Source: Rhodospirillaceae bacterium (GTDB taxonomy: Bacteria > Pseudomonadota > Alphaproteobacteria > UBA8366). From it: 52,254 bases of DNA. The translations under genes were made by a program, and so were the position numbers. How positions within the stretch are numbered: position 1 is the stretch's first letter; every line of letters starts with the position of its first letter. Under the pieces are notes generated by a model that was not told the origin of the DNA, did no database searches, and worked only from the letters and a program-made list of their open reading frames with translations. The stretch is taken from contig PBOR01000029.1 in the NCBI GenBank assembly GCA_002724395.1, forward strand, positions 24,834 through 77,087, in the 5' to 3' direction. Below, piece by piece: positions 48,959 to 52,254 of the stretch.

Positions 48959-51583
48959 TTAGTTGGGCTGTAGGGTCTTTGAGGCAATTTCAAAAACGTC
49001 GTGAGAGACGTCGTCCCTTGCTAATATACGTTCGAGTGCCGCTTGCATCAGTGACTGACGGGCTGTATCGAAGCGCCGCCAGCGAGATAGTGGCGCTAGC
49101 AGGCGCGCGGCGATCTGCGGGTTTATGGCGTTTAATCGGGCTACTTGGTCGGACAAGAAAGCATAGCCAGACCCATCTTTAGCATGAAACCGTAATTGGT
49201 TGGCGCTGCAAAAGGCGCCGATCAAGGCCCGCACCCTGTTAGGCGTTTTGATAGAGAAAGACGGATGCTCCATCAGGGATTTAACTTTGCTTAGTGTGTT
49301 GGGGAGCGCTGATGTCGCTTGAAGTGTAAACCACTTGTCGATGACTAGTGAATTATCTTTCCAACGGCAATAAAAATCATCCAGCGCGGTCTCACGCATT
49401 GGCGTCTCGCAATCATTTAAGGCGCTCAGCGCACCCATGCTGTCTGTCATATTCGTCGCATCTTTGAACTGCGCTCTGGCAAATCCGTAGGCTTCATCGT
49501 TGGCAAGGCTGGTTATGTAACCGAGGGCTATATTGCGCAGTCGTCGCTTCGCTGATTGGGCTGTGCCGTGGTTATAAGGTTCCGCAATCGCACACCGTTC
49601 GTAGGCCTCCATTAGAGGTTCCGACAACCCCCTGGCAATCGCTTTGTACAGATTGTCTCGGGCATTATGTATGGCGTCAACATCAATAATTCTTTGTTGC
49701 TCTGCTAAATCGGATTCTGATGCTAGTGCCAGCATATCGCCTGCGAGGGCTGGGTCAATGGATAGGTCGTTAAGTACCAGCTTAAGTGCATCGATGAATT
49801 GGTCTATAAGTGGAGTAGGGGTTTTGCCCTTCGCCAAAGTATCGGCAACGATTAGTTTGGTAAATGATTGTGAGGCCTCCCAACGGTTGAAGGGGTCGCT
49901 GTCGTAGCTCATCAAGAAGGCAAGTTCTTCCGGTCCTCGGTCGAGCCATTCTAGTCGGATCGGAGCAGAAAACCCTCGAAGCAAAGAAGATACCGGTCTT
50001 TTAGGTACTTTGTCGAAGACGAACTGCTGTTCAGCCTTGGTAAGGTGCAGCACTTGCCCGCCTTCGGACGATGCCATGTCGGTTCCTGTCTCATCTAACA
50101 GACCAAATGTAATTGGAATATGTAGCGGCTTTTTATCAGGTTGGCCGGGTGTCGACTGTGTTTCTTGAGTAAGGTTCAAGGTATAGCGATTGTTATGAGT
50201 ATCGTATTGATCGTACACGATCACCGACGGCGTTCCCGCCTGGGAGTACCATAGTCTGAATTGGTCTAGATCAATGCCGCTGGCGTCTTCCATGGCGCTG
50301 ACGAAATCATCGCAGGTAACTGCTTGTCCGTCGTGACGCTGAAAATAGAGGTCCATGCCCTTGCGAAAGCCATCTTCGCCCAATAGCGTATGCATCATGC
50401 GGATAACCTCTGCCCCTTTTTCGTACACGGTTGCGGTGTAAAAATTATTGATTTCTATATAGGTTTCAGGGCGTATGGGGTGAGCGAGCGGGCCATTATC
50501 TTCCTGGAATTGCCGGCTACGCAGTGCACGTACGTCACTGATACGTTGTGCGGCGGGGGAGCGCATATCGGCGGAAAACTGTTGATCTCGAAATACCGTG
50601 AGCCCCTCTTTGAGACTTAATTGAAACCAGTCGCGGCAGGTCACGCGGTTGCCGGTCCAGTTGTGGAAATATTCGTGTGCTATAATTCCTTCAATTAATG
50701 CATAATCGGTATCTGTCGCTGTAGCCGCATCTGCGAGCACGTACTTGTCATTAAACAGGTTAAGGCCTTTGTTTTCCATCGCTCCCATATTGAAGGCACT
50801 CACAGCGACGATCATATAAATGTCAAGGTCGTATTCGAGGCCAAATTTTTCTTCGTCCCACTTCATCGCATTAATTAGAGAGTCCATAGCATGACGCGCG
50901 CGGGGTTCGTTGCCGTGTTCGACGAAAATTTGCAGTTTTACTTCGCGGTTTGATGCCGTTTGAAAATTCTCTTCTAGGCAACCGAAGTTGCCAGCCACAA
51001 GCGCGAAAAGATAGCAGGGCTTCGGGTAAGGGTCTTCCCAGGTGGCGGTATGAGAGCCATCCGCATATTCCTCTTTATTTATGCAGTTACCGTTGGAGAG
51101 TAAAACTGGATATTTAGCTTTATCGGCGGTAATGCGAGTCTTAAAGCGCGCCAGTACGTCTGGCCTATCGAGATACCAAGTAATGCGCCGAAAACCTTGT
51201 GCCTCGCATTGGGTGCAGAATATGGAGTCAGATTTATAGAGTCCTTCCAGAGCCGTGTTGTTCTCCGGGTGAATGCGGACGCTAGTTTCGACAACGAAAC
51301 TAGCGGGCAGGTTCGTGATTTTTAGAGTATTTTTGCTGAGTGAAAAGGCACTGTCGTCAAGCATGTTTCCGTCAACAGCGACTCGTAATGTTTCGAGATA
51401 TTCACCGTCCAGGGTTAGTACTGCGTCGGGGCTCTCCGCGTTAGCGTTGCGCCGCATCTGTAGTCGGGTGTCTACGATTGTAGAGTCTTCACTGAGTGTG
51501 ACATCAAGGAAAACCTTATCAATCAGAAATTCGGGTGGGCGGTAATCTCTTAAGTGAATGCTGCGGGGGGTGTCTGTCTTCAT
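48959..51583 (-). CDS. pepN: Aminopeptidase N
   Basis: This 874-aa M1 zinc aminopeptidase removes N-terminal residues from peptides. It contains the exopeptidase motif GAMENKG (267-273), the zinc motif HEYFHNWTGN (303-312) with the second-site Glu in LKEGLTV (Glu326), and the N-terminal REVKLQ-type beta domain with FCTQCEAQGFRRITWYLDRPD. The length and these blocks match the gammaproteobacterial/alphaproteobacterial PepN type (about 870 residues), with the C-terminal helical domain complete. It starts three bases after the stop of the metallo-hydrolase gene and is probably co-transcribed with it. Confidence 0.96.
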   Translation of the reverse strand: MKTDTPRSIHLRDYRPPEFLIDKVFLDVTLSEDSTIVDTRLQMRRNANAESPDAVLTLDGEYLETLRVAVDGNMLDDSAFSLSKNTLKITNLPASFVVETSVRIHPENNTALEGLYKSDSIFCTQCEAQGFRRITWYLDRPDVLARFKTRITADKAKYPVLLSNGNCINKEEYADGSHTATWEDPYPKPCYLFALVAGNFGCLEENFQTASNREVKLQIFVEHGNEPRARHAMDSLINAMKWDEEKFGLEYDLDIYMIVAVSAFNMGAMENKGLNLFNDKYVLADAATATDTDYALIEGIIAHEYFHNWTGNRVTCRDWFQLSLKEGLTVFRDQQFSADMRSPAAQRISDVRALRSRQFQEDNGPLAHPIRPETYIEINNFYTATVYEKGAEVIRMMHTLLGEDGFRKGMDLYFQRHDGQAVTCDDFVSAMEDASGIDLDQFRLWYSQAGTPSVIVYDQYDTHNNRYTLNLTQETQSTPGQPDKKPLHIPITFGLLDETGTDMASSEGGQVLHLTKAEQQFVFDKVPKRPVSSLLRGFSAPIRLEWLDRGPEELAFLMSYDSDPFNRWEASQSFTKLIVADTLAKGKTPTPLIDQFIDALKLVLNDLSIDPALAGDMLALASESDLAEQQRIIDVDAIHNARDNLYKAIARGLSEPLMEAYERCAIAEPYNHGTAQSAKRRLRNIALGYITSLANDEAYGFARAQFKDATNMTDSMGALSALNDCETPMRETALDDFYCRWKDNSLVIDKWFTLQATSALPNTLSKVKSLMEHPSFSIKTPNRVRALIGAFCSANQLRFHAKDGSGYAFLSDQVARLNAINPQIAARLLAPLSRWRRFDTARQSLMQAALERILARDDVSHDVFEIASKTLQPN

Positions 51584-51586
51584 GAA

Positions 51587-52254
51587 TCAACCCGGTAGCG
51601 AATAGAGGGCCTCTGGTGAGGGCGCGCCATTACAGGCGGCACGATTAGTCTCTATCATGTGAATCAAGTGCGAATGTACTGCTCGGCAAGCGCCGTTGTG
51701 GAGACGAGGATCAAGGCCTTTGTACATTTCGGAGACTAGGTCTTCTATGTTATCAAGACCTTTCTGAAGGCAACGTTCAATTTGCTTTTCTCGGTCTCGT
51801 CTATGTGCAATAAGGGCGCCCACATAGGTCTGCGGATCTTCGATACATGTGCCGTGATTGGGCCAATACCGCTCTTCGCTGCGGGCTAGCAGTTTCTCGA
51901 GTGAGCCAATGTAATCGCCCATATGGCCGTCTGGTTCAGAGACTACTGTAGTCGACCAACCCATCACTTGATCACCGCTAAACAATACATTTTCTTCTTT
52001 GAGAGCATAGCAAAGGTGATTAGAGGCATGTCCTGGAGTGTGAACTGCTTCCAGCGTCCAGCCATTACCCGTTACAATATCGCCGTCTTTGAGCTCAATG
52101 TCGGGTTGGTAATCAAAGTCGCCGGTGCCCGTACCGACCGCCAGCCCACGGTCTGCACCGTGTTGACCGTAGCCGAAAGTAGTAGCGCCGGTCACTGGTT
52201 GCAGCAGTTTTGTATTTGGTGAATGGTCGCGGTGCGTGTGTGTCACAAAAATAT
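51587..52254 (-). CDS. Metallo-beta-lactamase-fold hydrolase (5' part beyond window)
   Basis: The frame runs off the right edge, so the N-terminus is missing; about 222 residues are visible. The first visible residues read IFVTHTHRDHS, the H-x-H-x-D-H metal motif. Further ligands are in VHTPGHASNHLCY and LFSGDQVMGW, and in YWPNHGTCIED. The C-terminal region (HRRDREKQIERCL ... HLIHMIETN) looks like the winged-helix extension of LACTB2/beta-lactamase-associated proteins, suggesting hydrolysis of thioesters, esters or RNA. A GTG codon inside the metal motif is not the start. pepN begins three bases after its stop. Confidence 0.87.
   Translation of the reverse strand, partial: IFVTHTHRDHSPNTKLLQPVTGATTFGYGQHGADRGLAVGTGTGDFDYQPDIELKDGDIVTGNGWTLEAVHTPGHASNHLCYALKEENVLFSGDQVMGWSTTVVSEPDGHMGDYIGSLEKLLARSEERYWPNHGTCIEDPQTYVGALIAHRRDREKQIERCLQKGLDNIEDLVSEMYKGLDPRLHNGACRAVHSHLIHMIETNRAACNGAPSPEALYSLPG

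Noticed and set aside
1-52254. tRNA, rRNA, CRISPR arrays, insertion sequences, phage genes
   Set aside because: None recognised: no cloverleaf patterns, no regularly spaced repeats, no transposase or integrase-like frames in any gap.

Overview
The window looks like a chromosomal segment of a free-living alphaproteobacterium, probably marine or aquatic and of Rhodospirillales type. The evidence is an aerobic-type cobalamin operon (cobW-cobN-cobO-cobQ with the alphaproteobacterial cobC), a SAM-II riboswitch in front of metZ, and many oxidative catabolic genes typical of heterotrophic Alphaproteobacteria. Base composition is about 50 % GC by eye. No rRNA, tRNA, CRISPR array, insertion sequence or phage gene was recognised, and no intact transcription-factor gene is present.

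Layout. (1) 1-8336: an acyl-CoA degradation operon on the minus strand (two acyl-CoA dehydrogenases, then an NDP-forming acyl-CoA synthetase cut by the window edge) faces a plus-strand operon of a luciferase-like monooxygenase, HyuB and HyuA. (2) 8337-13601: a gap with a possible MerR remnant, an oxaloacetate-decarboxylase-type lyase with a strong terminator, a SAF-domain dehydrogenase coupled to a pirin, and a tandem pair of 2OG-Fe(II)-oxygenase-like proteins of which the second has lost its metal ligands. (3) 13602-19353: a ThDP enzyme plus a D-2-hydroxyacid dehydrogenase (minus) diverge from an alpha/beta hydrolase and two tandem aldo-keto reductases. (4) 19471-29034: cobC (minus), then promoter, cobalamin riboswitch and the operon hupE-like, cobP/cobU, cobW, cobN, cobO, cobQ, with many overlapping or abutting start and stop codons. 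(5) 29034-34484: the same strand continues into a nitroreductase, an SDR without the catalytic Tyr, a biotin-type carboxyltransferase and a second NDP-forming acyl-CoA synthetase. (6) 34559-38027: a probable lipid module of two CDP-alcohol phosphatidyltransferase paralogues, an LpxL-like acyltransferase and an HpnL/flippase-like membrane protein. (7) 38154-48822: mixed catabolism (two TauD/TfdA dioxygenases, enolase-superfamily enzyme, CoA-ester lyase, RfbB, VOC protein, TSUP exporter, hydroxypyruvate-isomerase-like protein, OsmC, flavin disulfide reductase) plus metZ behind a SAM-II riboswitch. (8) 48959-52254: pepN and a metallo-beta-lactamase-fold hydrolase truncated by the right edge.

The genes fall into small operons joined by very short or overlapping spacers. 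The two best-supported regulatory elements are RNA devices: the B12 riboswitch (promoter just upstream of the aptamer) and the SAM-II riboswitch, whose 3' pairing strand is perfectly complementary to part of the following terminator and so suggests a transcription-attenuation switch. The most unusual protein-level observations are paired paralogues in which one copy has lost catalytic residues (2OG oxygenase pair, CDP-alcohol phosphotransferase pair), an SDR without its Tyr, and the compact lipid module. Start codons were re-chosen from ribosome-binding sites and family N-termini in many genes, as noted in each entry.
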